Source of the DNA: Burkholderia metallica
GTDB lineage: Bacteria; Pseudomonadota; Gammaproteobacteria; Burkholderiales; Burkholderiaceae
DNA: 64,000 nt
Direction: 5' to 3'
NCBI RefSeq assembly: GCF_902832845.1
Contig: NZ_CADFDB010000017.1
Span: forward strand, 1-64,000
In this document: in pieces, positions 27,804-36,141 of the stretch
Position numbering within the stretch: the first letter of the stretch is position 1
Layout of the letters: each line of letters opens with the position of its first letter
Made by a program: the position numbers and the translations under genes
The notes under the pieces: generated by a model
Database searches by the model: none
What the model was told of the DNA's origin: nothing
The model's input: only the letters and a program-made list of their open reading frames with translations

Positions 27804-27815
27804 ATGCATCCCGAC

Positions 27816-28262
27816 ATGAAAACGAAAACGACTCTCAAGACGCTCGCCCTCCTCGCCACGCTGTGCGCCAGCGCTCACGCGTATGCGGCCGGCGCGATCA
27901 CCGCGCAGAACGCGTGGGTACGCTGGCTGCCGAACAAGCTGCCCGCCGGCGGCTACGTGACGCTCGTGAACGCGAGCGACAAGCCGGTCGATCTCGTCGA
28001 CGTCGACAGCCCCGACTACGGGATGGCGATGCTGCACCAGACCGTGTCGAACGGCTCGACGCAGAAGATGGAGATGGTCGACAAGCTGACGATTCCCGCG
28101 CGCGGCAAGGTCGACATCGCGCCGGGCGGCTACCACTTCATGCTCGAGGAGCCGAAGCACGCGATCAAGCCGGGCGACACCGTGCACCTGCGCCTGAAAT
28201 TCTCCGACGGCGAAACGGTCGATGCACCGTTCGCCGTGAAATCGCCGGCCCAGGCGAAGTGA
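27816..28262 (+). CDS. PCu(A)C copper chaperone
   Basis: 148 aa with a Sec signal peptide (LKTLALLATLCASAHAYA). The copper motif H-x10-M-x21-H-x-M is exact: H74, M85, H107, M109. PCu(A)C binds Cu(I) in the periplasm and works with SCO in CuA-site assembly. It begins 12 bases after the SCO stop; a start at 27804 directly after the stop is possible but would put four extra residues before the signal peptide. Confidence 0.92.
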   Translation: MKTKTTLKTLALLATLCASAHAYAAGAITAQNAWVRWLPNKLPAGGYVTLVNASDKPVDLVDVDSPDYGMAMLHQTVSNGSTQKMEMVDKLTIPARGKVDIAPGGYHFMLEEPKHAIKPGDTVHLRLKFSDGETVDAPFAVKSPAQAK

Positions 28263-28272
28263 TGCGCGCGCG

Positions 28273-29139
28273 ATGAACCTCCTGTACTGGCTCGATCCGT
28301 GGGAGCCGTCGCCCACCGTGGTGATCGCGGTGCTGACCGCCGCCGTGCTGTTCGCGCGCGGCGTGAAGAAGGCGAAGGTGTCGCCGCTGCGGCAGTTCTC
28401 GTTCTGGTTCGGGCTGACGGCGCTCTACATCGCACTGCATACGCGGCTCGACTATTTCTTCGAGCACGAATTCTTCATGCATCGTGCGCAGCATCTCGTG
28501 CTGCACCACCTCGGGCCGTTCTTCATCGCGCTGTCGTATCCGGGCGCGGCGATTCGCGCGGGCATCCCGTTTCGCTGGCGGCAGCGCTTCGTGCGCCCCG
28601 CCCTCGCGTGGGCGCCCGTGCGCGCGACGCTCGACGTGGTGTTCCATCCCGTCGTCGCGGTCGTGCTGTTCGTCGGGCTGATCTATTTCTGGCTGCTGTC
28701 GCCGATCCACTTCATCGCGATGCTCGACTGGCGGCTTTATCGCGTGATGAACTGGAGCATGGTGATCGACGGGCTGCTGTTCTGGTGGCTCGTCGTCGAT
28801 CCGCGTCCCGCGCCGCCCGCGCGGCTGTCGCCGGGGCGCCGGATCCTGATCGTCGTCGCGGCGATCCCGCCGCAGATCGCGCTCGGCGCGCTGATCTTCT
28901 TCACGCCGCACGAGCTGTATCCGATCTATTCGATCTGCGGCCGCGCGTTCACGTGGCTGAGCCCGCTGCGCGATCAGCAGATCGGCGGCCTGCTGCTGTG
29001 GATTCCCGGCTCGATGATGAGCGTGATCGGCGCGCTGATCGCGCTGCGCCACTGGCTGCGGCTGTCCGCGCGCGGGCGCCTGATCGATGAACGGTCCGCG
29101 CGCGCGGACCGGCAGCCGGTCGCACGCGCCGCGCACTAA
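28273..29139 (+). CDS. Cytochrome c oxidase assembly factor CtaG (caa3 type)
   Basis: 288 aa membrane protein of the caa3_CtaG family with seven or so hydrophobic segments. Conserved histidines lie in HTRLDYFFEHEFFMHRAQHLVLHHL (about 55-80) and HEL in the sixth region; these are thought to take part in copper handling for the CuB site of oxidase subunit I. It starts ten bases after the PCuAC stop, completing a copper-delivery operon. This is the Bacillus-type CtaG and is unrelated to the Cox11-type CtaG. Confidence 0.85.
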   Translation: MNLLYWLDPWEPSPTVVIAVLTAAVLFARGVKKAKVSPLRQFSFWFGLTALYIALHTRLDYFFEHEFFMHRAQHLVLHHLGPFFIALSYPGAAIRAGIPFRWRQRFVRPALAWAPVRATLDVVFHPVVAVVLFVGLIYFWLLSPIHFIAMLDWRLYRVMNWSMVIDGLLFWWLVVDPRPAPPARLSPGRRILIVVAAIPPQIALGALIFFTPHELYPIYSICGRAFTWLSPLRDQQIGGLLLWIPGSMMSVIGALIALRHWLRLSARGRLIDERSARADRQPVARAAH

Positions 29140-29161
29140 CCGCCGCGCGGCGCGGCGCGCA

Positions 29162-29653
29162 TTACGCGCGTGCGCGGCTCATCCACACGTGCGGGATGCC
29201 GTCCTCGTCGTGCACGTCCGAACTCGGCGCGAAGCCGAATGCGCCGTAGAAACGCTGCAAGTGGGCCTGCGCGTGCAGGCTCACCGGCGTATCCGGCCAC
29301 TGCGCGCGGATATGCTCGAGCGCGCGCGACAGCAGCCCGTTGCCGAGGCCCGCGCCGCGAAACGCGGCGGTCGTCAGCACGCGGCCGATACGGACGTCGG
29401 TGTGCTGCGCGTCGGGCAGCAGCACGCGCAGATAGCCGGCCACGCGGCCGGCCGGATCGAAGGCGGCCAGGTGCCACGCGGTCTGGTCCGCGTCGTCGAT
29501 GTCGCGATACACGCAGTTCTGCTCGACGACGAACACGGCGCTGCGTGCCTCGAGGATCGAATAGACTTCGCGCGCCGTCAGCACGTCGAAGGATTTCCAG
29601 CGCCAGTCGAGATCGGCGGCGCTCGGGGATGCGGCGGGTGCGGATGCGTTCAT
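29162..29653 (-). CDS. ElaA-type GNAT acetyltransferase
   Basis: 163 aa GNAT domain. The acetyl-CoA loop is in IGRVLTTAAFRGAGLGNGLL (R/Q-x-x-G-x-G/A pattern) and the family start WRWKSFDVLTAREVYSILEARSAVFVVEQNC is typical of ElaA proteins. Substrate is unknown. It is convergent with the copper operon and followed upstream on the same strand by the pirin gene's terminator, so it is probably monocistronic. Confidence 0.85.
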   Translation of the reverse strand: MNASAPAASPSAADLDWRWKSFDVLTAREVYSILEARSAVFVVEQNCVYRDIDDADQTAWHLAAFDPAGRVAGYLRVLLPDAQHTDVRIGRVLTTAAFRGAGLGNGLLSRALEHIRAQWPDTPVSLHAQAHLQRFYGAFGFAPSSDVHDEDGIPHVWMSRARA

Positions 29654-29746
29654 GTGCGGTCCTGATTCGGGCGCGCCGACCGGCGCGCGGCAATCGTCGA
29701 TTATGCCTCGAAGCGCCGTCGCCGCGCGACCGCCGCCCCCGCCGCG

Positions 29747-29776
29747 AAAAAAAGGCCCCGCATTACGCGGGGCCTG
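29747..29776 (-). terminator. Terminator after the pirin gene
   Basis: GGCCCCGC (29754-29761) and GCGGGGCC (29767-29774) form an 8-bp stem; on the minus strand it is followed by seven U. It lies a few bases beyond the pirin stop. Confidence 0.9.
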
Positions 29777-29780
29777 TCCG

Positions 29781-30653
29781 TCATGCCGGCATCTGGCCGA
29801 AGTGGCCGCTGTTGAAGTCCTCGATCGCGGTACGGATCTCCGCTTGCGAGTTCATCACGAACGGCCCGTAACCGACGACGGGCTCGTCGATCGGTTCGCC
29901 GCTCAGGATCAGCAGCTTCGCGTCGCCGTTCGCTTCGATCTCGACGTCGCTGCCGTCGCGGCCGAGCTGCACGAACTGCGCTTCGCGGGCGACCGTCTCG
30001 CCGTTCACCAGCACGGTGCCGCCCAGCACGACCACCGCGAGCGTGCGCCCTTCGGCGACCGGGAACCGCGCATGGCCGCCGGCCACGAGCCGCACGTCCC
30101 ACACGTCGATCGGCGTATGCGTGCGGGCCGGGCCGCGCCGCCCGTCGAGCTCACCAGCGATGATCCGCGCACGCCCCGCGCCGTCCGGCAGCTCGACCAC
30201 CGGGATGTCGGCGTTCAGCAGCGTCTGGTAGCCGGGCGCCCCCATCTTGTCCGCGGCGGGCAGGTTCACCCACAGCTGCACCATCTCGAGCGGGCCGCCA
30301 CGCTTCGTGAACCCTTCCGAGTGGAATTCTTCATGCAGGATCCCGCTCGCGGCCGTCATCCACTGCACGTCGCCCGGGCCGATCACACCGCCCGCGCCGG
30401 TCGAGTCGCGGTGCGCGACCTCGCCGTCATAGACGATCGTCACCGTCTCGAACCCGCGGTGCGGATGCTGGCCGACCCCGCGCGGCGCTGAGACCGAGCC
30501 CGGCTCGAACGTGGCCGGGCCCGCATAATCGAGCAGCAGGAACGGGCTCAGGTGCGCGCCGTGGGACTGGTAGCTGAACATCGAACGCACCGGGAAACCG
30601 TCGCCGACCCAATGGCCGCGCGGCGCACTGTACACACCCTGGATCTTCTTCAT
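29781..30653 (-). CDS. Pirin-family bicupin
   Basis: 290 aa from the ATG at 30653, which has GGAGAAGG just before it. Two cupin domains; the metal site is in the first, H63-P-H65-RGFET and H107-E-E109, matching the H-x-H...H-x-E spacing of pirin and YhhW. Bacterial pirins include quercetin dioxygenases and regulators of metabolism; role here is unknown. It diverges from a LysR regulator that likely controls it, a common arrangement. Confidence 0.9.
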   Translation of the reverse strand: MKKIQGVYSAPRGHWVGDGFPVRSMFSYQSHGAHLSPFLLLDYAGPATFEPGSVSAPRGVGQHPHRGFETVTIVYDGEVAHRDSTGAGGVIGPGDVQWMTAASGILHEEFHSEGFTKRGGPLEMVQLWVNLPAADKMGAPGYQTLLNADIPVVELPDGAGRARIIAGELDGRRGPARTHTPIDVWDVRLVAGGHARFPVAEGRTLAVVVLGGTVLVNGETVAREAQFVQLGRDGSDVEIEANGDAKLLILSGEPIDEPVVGYGPFVMNSQAEIRTAIEDFNSGHFGQMPA

Positions 30654-30671
30654 TGCCTTCTCCGAATTGCG

Positions 30672-30689
30672 GCGAAACACGTGTTTCGC
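30672..30689. promoter_or_regulatory. 18-bp perfect palindrome in the pirin/LysR promoter region
   Basis: GCGAAACACGTGTTTCGC at 30672-30689 is a perfect inverted repeat lying 19 bases upstream of the pirin start and about 75 bases upstream of the LysR start. It is a strong operator candidate. Being so close to the pirin start, it may act as a repressor site for pirin. Confidence 0.65.
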
Positions 30690-30763
30690 ATCCATGAGTC
30701 ACAATATAGAGATGGAACGATCGATCCGGTAGACTGCCGAAATCGCACTCAGCGTTCCATTTC

Positions 30764-31681
30764 ATGAACGATAAAGCGCGGGATCTGAACGATCTCTACT
30801 ACTTCGTGCAGGTCGTCGAACACGGCGGCTTCGCACCGGCCGGGCGCGCGCTGGACATGCCGAAATCGAAGCTGAGCCGCCGCATCGCGCTGCTCGAGGC
30901 GCGGCTCGGGATGCGGCTGATCCAGCGCTCGACGCGCCGCTTCACGGTTACCGACGTCGGCCAGACCTATTACGCGCATTGCCGCGCGATGCTCGTCGAA
31001 GCCGATGCGGCCGACGAGGCGATCGCGCTGCTGCACGAGGAGCCGCGCGGCATCGTGCGCGTCAGTTGCCCGATCGTGCTGCTCGATTCGCTGGTCGGCA
31101 CGATGATCGCCGGCTTCATGGCCGCGTGTCCGCGCGTCGAAATCCATCTGGAAGCGACCAACCGGCGCGTCGACGTGGTCGGCGAAGGGATCGACGTCGC
31201 GATCCGCGTGCGCCCGCCGCCGCTCGAGGACAGCGATCTCGCGCTGCGCGTGCTGGCCGAGCGCGGCCAGTGCCTCGTCGCGAGCCCCGCGCTGCTGCGC
31301 GAGCAGGGCGCGCCGGCCGTGCCCGCCGATCTCGCGCGCCTGCCGAGCCTCGATCACGGCGCCCCGCAGTCCGCGCACGTGTGGCGACTGCGCGGGCCCG
31401 ACGGCGCGCATGCGGAAATCCATCACCAGCCGCGCTTCGTGACGGGCGGCATGCTCGCGTTGCGTGCGGCGGCGATCGCGGGCGTCGGCATCGTGCAGTT
31501 ACCGACGATGATGGTGCGCGACGAAGTGGCGCGCGGCGAACTGGCGATCGTGCTGCCCGACTGGGCGCCGCGACGCGAGATCGTGCACGCGGTGTTCGCG
31601 TCCCGTCGCGGGCTGCTGCCCGCAGTGCGCGCGCTGCTCGATTTTCTGGCGGAGCGGTTCGCCGAACTCGAACCCGATTGA
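30764..31681 (+). CDS. LysR-family transcriptional regulator
   Basis: 305 aa. N-terminal winged helix (DLNDLYYFVQVVEHGGFAPAGRALDMPKSKLSRRIALLEARLGM, residues 8-52) and a C-terminal substrate-binding domain (about 95-300). The helix resembles the AaeR/DmlR-like subgroup that often sits next to pirin genes. It is divergent from pirin with a 110-base gap that holds an 18-bp palindrome. The inducer is unknown. Confidence 0.9.
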   Translation: MNDKARDLNDLYYFVQVVEHGGFAPAGRALDMPKSKLSRRIALLEARLGMRLIQRSTRRFTVTDVGQTYYAHCRAMLVEADAADEAIALLHEEPRGIVRVSCPIVLLDSLVGTMIAGFMAACPRVEIHLEATNRRVDVVGEGIDVAIRVRPPPLEDSDLALRVLAERGQCLVASPALLREQGAPAVPADLARLPSLDHGAPQSAHVWRLRGPDGAHAEIHHQPRFVTGGMLALRAAAIAGVGIVQLPTMMVRDEVARGELAIVLPDWAPRREIVHAVFASRRGLLPAVRALLDFLAERFAELEPD

Positions 31682-31803
31682 GCGTGCCGCTTCGTGCATG
31701 ACCGTGCATGACCGCGCGTGTCCGGGCGCTGCAAACCGCGCGTGCGTGCCGTAAACTGCGGTACGCGCATTGCGCATTCCCCAACCCTGATCGCATTCCC
31801 GCC

Positions 31804-32307
31804 ATGTTCACGCTGTCCAACGACCCCACCGCCTCCAAGGCCGATCAATACGCGACGCTCGTCGAGCAGGCGCGCGCGCTCGTCGAGTCCGAACGCGACC
31901 TGACCGCGAACGCGGCCAACTTCGCCGCATTGGTGTACCACTCGCTCGACCGTCTCAACTGGGCCGGCTTCTACTTCTTCGACGGCACCGAACTCGTGGT
32001 CGGGCCGTTCCAGGGCAAGCCCGCCTGCGTGCGGATCGCGCTCGGCAAGGGCGTGTGCGGTACGGCCGCGCAGACGCGCGAGACGCAGGTCGTGCGCGAC
32101 GTGCATGATTTCCCCGGCCATATCGCGTGCGACGCGGCATCGGAATCGGAAATCGTCGTGCCGCTGGTGGCCGCCGACGGCACGCTGATCGGCGTGTGGG
32201 ACGTCGATAGTCCGGTCGCCGCGCGCTTCGACGAGGCAGATCGCGAGGGGATGGAAGCGCTGTGCCGCGTGTTCATCGAACACGCATGGCAGAAGACGCG
32301 CGGTTAA
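31804..32307 (+). CDS. msrC: Free methionine-(R)-sulfoxide reductase (GAF domain)
   Basis: 167 aa single GAF domain. The three cysteines C75, C85 and C109 have the same spacing as C84, C94 and C118 of E. coli fRMsr, and the surrounding motif GPFQGKPACVRIALGKGVCG is typical. The enzyme reduces free methionine-R-sulfoxide, so it protects the methionine pool from oxidation. ATG at 31804 follows the natural GAF start; upstream in-frame extension is not coding. Confidence 0.93.
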   Translation: MFTLSNDPTASKADQYATLVEQARALVESERDLTANAANFAALVYHSLDRLNWAGFYFFDGTELVVGPFQGKPACVRIALGKGVCGTAAQTRETQVVRDVHDFPGHIACDAASESEIVVPLVAADGTLIGVWDVDSPVAARFDEADREGMEALCRVFIEHAWQKTRG

Positions 32308-32382
32308 ACGGCGGCCAGGCCACGCCCATCCATCGGGCAACCGGTCGCCGCGTTCGCATGTGAATCGCGCCTCACGACCGCG

Positions 32383-32420
32383 AACGAAAACGAAACGGGC
32401 CCCGCAAAGAGGCTCGTTTC
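32383..32420 (-). terminator. Putative terminator after map
   Basis: On the minus strand GAAACGAGCC (32420-32411) pairs with GGCCCGTTTC (32401-32392) with one G-U pair, then GTTTTCGTT. It lies 40 bases after the map stop. Confidence 0.6.
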
Positions 32421-32460
32421 ACTGTGCCGCCGCCCCGCCCTTCGCGGCGCACGGCCGGTA

Positions 32461-33267
32461 TCAGGCGGCGTGCGTGCCGGACAACGCCGCAAACGCCTGC
32501 GGCTTCGCGTCCTCGGTCAGCACCTCGAAGCCCGTTTCCGTCACCACGACCATGTGCTCCCATTGCGCCGACAGCGAATGGTCCTTCGTGACGACCGTCC
32601 AGCCGTCCGCCAGCATGCGCGTGTCGCGCTTGCCCGCGTTGAGCATCGGCTCGATCGTGAAGATCATCCCCGGCCGCAGCGGCACGCCGGTGCCCGGGCG
32701 GCCGTAGTGCAGCACCTGCGGCTCGTCGTGATAGACATCGCCGATGCCGTGCCCGCAATACTCGCGCACCACGCTGAATCCTTCGCGATGCGCGACCTGC
32801 TGGATCGCGTAGCCGACGTCGCCGAGCGTTGCGCCCGGCCGCACCGCGCGGATGCCCGCGTGCATCGCCTCATAGGTCGTCGCGACGAGCCGCCGTGCGA
32901 GCTCGTTCGGCTCGCCGACGAAATACATGCGGCTCGTATCGCCGAACCAGCCGTCCTTGAGCACCGCGATGTCGAGGTTCACGATGTCGCCGTCACGCAG
33001 CGGCCGCGACGTCGGAATGCCGTGACACACCACGTGGTTGACCGACGTGCACAGCGTTTTCGGATAGCCGTGGTAGCCGATGTTCGCGGGAATCGCGCCG
33101 AGCACGTCGACGATGTATTCGCGGCAGCGTGCGTCCAGTTCGTCGGTGGAGACGCCCGGCTTCACGTGCTCGGTGATCATCGTCAGCACCTGCGAAGCGA
33201 GCTTCGCGGCTTCGCGCGACTTGGCGATTTCCGCGGCGCCGCGGATCGGGATGTCTCGCTTCGCCAT
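32461..33267 (-). CDS. map: Type I methionine aminopeptidase
   Basis: 268 aa, start MAKRDIPIRGAAEIAKSR at 33267. The metal ligands of the pita-bread fold are visible: D in NLDIAVLKDGWFGDTSRMY (two aspartates), H in GHGIG, E in IFTIEPML and a late E in QWEHMVVV. It removes N-terminal methionine from new proteins. The ATG overlaps the stop of a ParD-like gene by one base (TAATG), so they are co-translated. Many Burkholderia carry more than one map; the copy near rpsB is not in this window. Confidence 0.93.
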   Translation of the reverse strand: MAKRDIPIRGAAEIAKSREAAKLASQVLTMITEHVKPGVSTDELDARCREYIVDVLGAIPANIGYHGYPKTLCTSVNHVVCHGIPTSRPLRDGDIVNLDIAVLKDGWFGDTSRMYFVGEPNELARRLVATTYEAMHAGIRAVRPGATLGDVGYAIQQVAHREGFSVVREYCGHGIGDVYHDEPQVLHYGRPGTGVPLRPGMIFTIEPMLNAGKRDTRMLADGWTVVTKDHSLSAQWEHMVVVTETGFEVLTEDAKPQAFAALSGTHAA

Positions 33268-33503
33268 TACGCCACCTGCTCGATGCCGTGTTCGACCGGT
33301 TCCGCCGGCCCCGCGTCGCCGCCCCGCGCTTCGGCCTCGATCAGCATCCGGCAGATGTCGCCGTACGACAGCGCCGGATTGAGTTCCGCCAGCATGCCGA
33401 CGCGCAGCCAGTGTTCGGCCTGCGCGTTGATCGAGCGGCTCAGCGCCGTGCTGGTCGAGCGCAGCCGCTCGTGCATGTGCTCGGAAATCTTGATGATGCC
33501 CAT
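33267..33503 (-). CDS. ParD-like antitoxin-family protein
   Basis: 78 aa from ATG at 33503 (MGIIKISEHMHERLRSTSTALSRSINAQAEHWLRVGMLAE), with GGGGA before it. The pattern is that of ParD-like (ribbon-helix-helix-related) proteins: SRSINAQAEHWLRVG is the RHH-type helix region. Its usual partner would be a ParE-like toxin, but here the next gene, overlapping by one base, is map. The tail after residue 55 is Ala/Gly/Glu-rich. It may regulate the pair or bind the aminopeptidase; that is inference. Confidence 0.75.
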   Translation of the reverse strand: MGIIKISEHMHERLRSTSTALSRSINAQAEHWLRVGMLAELNPALSYGDICRMLIEAEARGGDAGPAEPVEHGIEQVA

Positions 33504-33612
33504 ATATCCCCAATTAAACGAAACGTAGTCGATTCGTATATTACGCCGCGCGCGCCCGTCGGGCAAGCCGTCCGGACTTCGCCGAGCTATCGGCCGGCGG
33601 CGATCCCTGTCG

Positions 33613-33644
33613 TTGACATCGAATTCCAGTTTGCTGGAAAATAT
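33613..33644 (+). promoter_or_regulatory. Promoter with embedded operator for XRE-cupin gene
   Basis: TTGACA at 33613-33618 is a consensus -35. Just after it, TTCCAG at 33624-33629 and CTGGAA at 33634-33639 form a perfect 6-4-6 inverted repeat, within the expected spacer to an AT-rich -10 around 33638-33644. The palindrome thus lies inside the promoter of the XRE-cupin gene and would suit an autorepressor. Confidence 0.7.
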
Positions 33645-33651
33645 CTCCATC

Positions 33652-34272
33652 ATGAAAGAATCAGCAGTCGCCACGGCCGACGACACCGGCATCAACGAAC
33701 GCATCGCCCGACGCGTGCGCGACCTGCGCGCCGTTCGAGGCTACACGCTCGACGCGCTGGCCGCGCGCTCGGGCGTCAGCCGTTCGATGATCTCGCTCAT
33801 CGAACGCGCGTCGGCCAGCCCGACGGCCGTCGTGCTCGACAAGCTCGCGGCCGGGCTCGGCGTGTCGCTGGCCGGACTGTTCGGCGGCGACCGGGACGAC
33901 ACGCCCGCGCAGCCGCTGGCACGCCGCGCGCAGCAGGCCGAATGGCGCGATCCGGCATCCGGCTATGTGCGGCGCAACCTGTCGCCTGCCGGGTGGCCGT
34001 CGCCGATTCAGCTCGTGGAAGTGGATTTCCCGCCCGGTGCGCGTGTCGCGTACGACAGCGGCGGACGCGAAAACGCGCTGCATCAGCAGGTTTGGGTCGT
34101 CAGCGGCCGCGTCGACGTCACGTACGGCGATACGCTCCACGAACTTCACGAAGGCGACTGTCTGGCGATGCGGCTCGACCAGCCGCTGATTTTCAGCAAC
34201 CCGTCCTCTCATGCCGCGCACTATGTCGTCGTGATCTGCGATGCGTCCGCCGCCGGCGTGCGGAACCCTTGA
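33652..34272 (+). CDS. XRE-family regulator with C-terminal cupin
   Basis: 206 aa, start at 33652. Helix-turn-helix at about 17-70 (RRVRDLRAVRGYTLDALAARSGVSRSMISLIERASASPTAVVLDKLA) and a small-molecule-binding cupin at about 120-195 (HQQVWVVSGRVDVTYGDTLHELHEGDCLAM). This HTH-cupin family often controls a neighbouring acetyltransferase or amine-metabolism gene. The GNAT gene follows with its start 62 bases on. The TTCCAG/CTGGAA palindrome in its own promoter is the probable binding site. Confidence 0.9.
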   Translation: MKESAVATADDTGINERIARRVRDLRAVRGYTLDALAARSGVSRSMISLIERASASPTAVVLDKLAAGLGVSLAGLFGGDRDDTPAQPLARRAQQAEWRDPASGYVRRNLSPAGWPSPIQLVEVDFPPGARVAYDSGGRENALHQQVWVVSGRVDVTYGDTLHELHEGDCLAMRLDQPLIFSNPSSHAAHYVVVICDASAAGVRNP

Positions 34273-34334
34273 TGAACGCGTCGTCGCAGCAGCCGTGCGC
34301 GCGACCGATTGACTACCCACTGGAAGGAGCCCGC

Positions 34335-34883
34335 ATGAATGCCCCGAACCCGCTCGACGACGTGCGCCTGATCGATTGCAGCGAGGCCGAGCATGCGCCG
34401 GCCATCCTGGAAATCCTGAACGACGCGATCGCGAACTCGACCGCGCTGTACGACTACAAGCCGCGTCCGCCGGAAGCGATGGTCGCGTGGTTCGCGGCGA
34501 AGCGCGCGGGCGGCTTCCCGGTCATCGGCGCGGTCGACGCGGCGGGCACGCTGCTCGGCTTTGCGAGCTGGGGCACGTTCCGTGCGTTTCCCGCGTTCAA
34601 GTACACGGTCGAACACAGCGTGTACGTGCATCGCGACCAGCGCGGCCGCGGGCTTGGCGAGGTGCTGCTGCGCGAAGTGGTCCGGCGCGCGCGGGAAGCG
34701 CAGGTGCACGTGGTGGTCGGCTGTATCGATGCGACCAATGCGGGAAGCATCGCACTGCATACGAAGCTCGGATTCGTGTACTCGGGCACAATCACGCAGG
34801 CAGGATTCAAGTTCGGCCGGTGGCTCGACGCGGCGTTCTATCAGTTGACGCTCGAAACGCCGGCGCAGCCGGTGGATGGTTGA
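34335..34883 (+). CDS. GNAT N-acetyltransferase (phosphinothricin-acetyltransferase type)
   Basis: 182 aa, ATG at 34335 with GGAAGGAG five bases upstream; an earlier ATG at 34272 overlaps the regulator stop but has no site. The acetyl-CoA loop is VHRDQRGRGLGEVLLREVV and the family markers DAIANSTALYDYKPRP and GFASWGTFRAFPAFKYTVEHSVYV match the Pat/YncA group. Such enzymes acetylate amino-group compounds such as methionine sulfoximine or phosphinothricin. It is co-transcribed with the XRE-cupin regulator. Confidence 0.88.
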   Translation: MNAPNPLDDVRLIDCSEAEHAPAILEILNDAIANSTALYDYKPRPPEAMVAWFAAKRAGGFPVIGAVDAAGTLLGFASWGTFRAFPAFKYTVEHSVYVHRDQRGRGLGEVLLREVVRRAREAQVHVVVGCIDATNAGSIALHTKLGFVYSGTITQAGFKFGRWLDAAFYQLTLETPAQPVDG

Positions 34884-34950
34884 GCGGAAATCTCAATATT
34901 GCATTGCCGAATCCCGTTCGAGAATCTCGCTTCATGCGCCGCCTGCCGGA

Positions 34951-35565
34951 CTAATCCCAATTCAAGTTCTCGAACGGCGTGAACCATCCATACGTTTTTT
35001 TGTTGACCACGACTCGCCCTCCGTACACACCGTAACAGACATCTTTGTCCTTTCCTTTTCCCACCACGGGGGCGCCGCTGTCGCCCGGTTGCGTCTGAGC
35101 ATCTCCGTCCAGATTGAGCAGGACGACGTGCTCAACTCTGTCGTTAGTATCCGGCACCGTGATATCCACATCCGGCTCTGCAACCGAGCAATTCACGAGA
35201 CCGGAGAATGCCCCCTGCAACCACAAACGCTGGTCTTTTATGGGGCGAACGTTTGAACCGAACTCCACCTTCTTTTTACCGCTGTCCGTCCATATCTCAT
35301 TGGGCGTTGCATCGACGCCAGACAATACGTTCACGATAGCGATATCCTGCTTGTCCTCGAGGAAGTTGTCGCGCAGAACGCCCGCCTGATTTGCGTCGTC
35401 CGGCTGTCCCACCTTTTGATCCTTTTTTCCAAATACATGGCCCGCCGTCACAAAGCACAGGTCGCCTTCATATGTCACAACCAGGCCTAAAGTGCCAATC
35501 TTGCTCTCGGTCACAATTTTGATGCCGCCGACCAGCGGACGGACTTTGAGATTGTTTGCCGGCAT
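34951..35565 (-). CDS. Trypsin-fold serine-protease-like protein
   Basis: 204 aa. The start is ATG at 35565, because GTGGAG sits eight bases before it; the upstream GTG is part of that ribosome site. A chymotrypsin-like triad is visible: H43 in VTAGHVFG, D74 in QDIAIV and S163 in GDSGAPVV. There is no signal peptide or membrane segment, which is unusual for this fold in bacteria. Base composition is clearly lower in GC than neighbours and codon choice differs, suggesting transfer. It stands alone between the GNAT gene and a tRNA cluster. Whether it cuts proteins is unproven. Confidence 0.75.
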   Translation of the reverse strand: MPANNLKVRPLVGGIKIVTESKIGTLGLVVTYEGDLCFVTAGHVFGKKDQKVGQPDDANQAGVLRDNFLEDKQDIAIVNVLSGVDATPNEIWTDSGKKKVEFGSNVRPIKDQRLWLQGAFSGLVNCSVAEPDVDITVPDTNDRVEHVVLLNLDGDAQTQPGDSGAPVVGKGKDKDVCYGVYGGRVVVNKKTYGWFTPFENLNWD

Positions 35566-36103
35566 TACGGGCTCCACTGACGAGTAAACAAATCGATTGA
35601 TGATTACCGAATACCTGTCAATAACGATGGAAAACGACTTTTGTGAATGTTGATACTGGATCTTAGGACAGCAAAGACGGATTCGACAGCCGCAAGATGT
35701 TTGGTTTGTCGCAACTTGAAACGCATTTCATAACGCGAACAGATCTATGTGAAACAAAGTGCCTCACCATTTATTTTTATGCCTCGCGAGATTTGCGCGA
35801 CTGACGCGCGGTGCCAGCGAATAATCGGCGGCGCGGTAGAGGATTGACGAGGCTTCGGCGATCCGCTCCTCCGCAGGTTTTCTGTTCGTCACGGCGTGGT
35901 CGACTCGCTGCTCAGGCGAACAACGTGCGCATCTGCCCCTCTTCGGCTTGGAACGTCAGGAAAAGCGGCTTTGGAAGAAGCTTCGAACGTCGAATAATGT
36001 ATTCCCACGTTCGAGCGGGTCGTGATGACCTGGTGTCGCCATGCGCTGCCGAGAGCCGGGCGCCATGCGGCCGACGGGCCGACTCGGACGTGATCGGCGC
36101 ACA
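35566..36103. other. Gene-poor, AT-richer stretch next to tRNA-Cys
   Basis: About 540 bases with no gene I can support. The first half (35566-35800) is AT-rich and probably holds the promoter of the protease-like gene on the minus strand; the second half is mixed and may be remnants of lost genes. Open frames here are short, lack ribosome sites and one runs into the tRNA. Confidence 0.6.
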
Positions 36104-36141
36104 AAAAGAAAAAGCCCCGCCGAAGCGGGGCTTTTTCTTTT
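36104..36141. terminator. Bidirectional terminator after tRNA-Cys
   Basis: A 17-bp perfect inverted repeat (36104-36120 and 36125-36141) with core GCCCCGC/GCGGGGC and A/T-rich outer arms. On the minus strand it ends the tRNA transcript; on the plus strand it would stop readthrough from the protease side. Confidence 0.95.

Noticed and set aside
33267-33503. Complete ParDE toxin-antitoxin pair
   Set aside because: The partner gene is methionine aminopeptidase with all metal ligands; no ParE-like toxin is encoded on either strand nearby.
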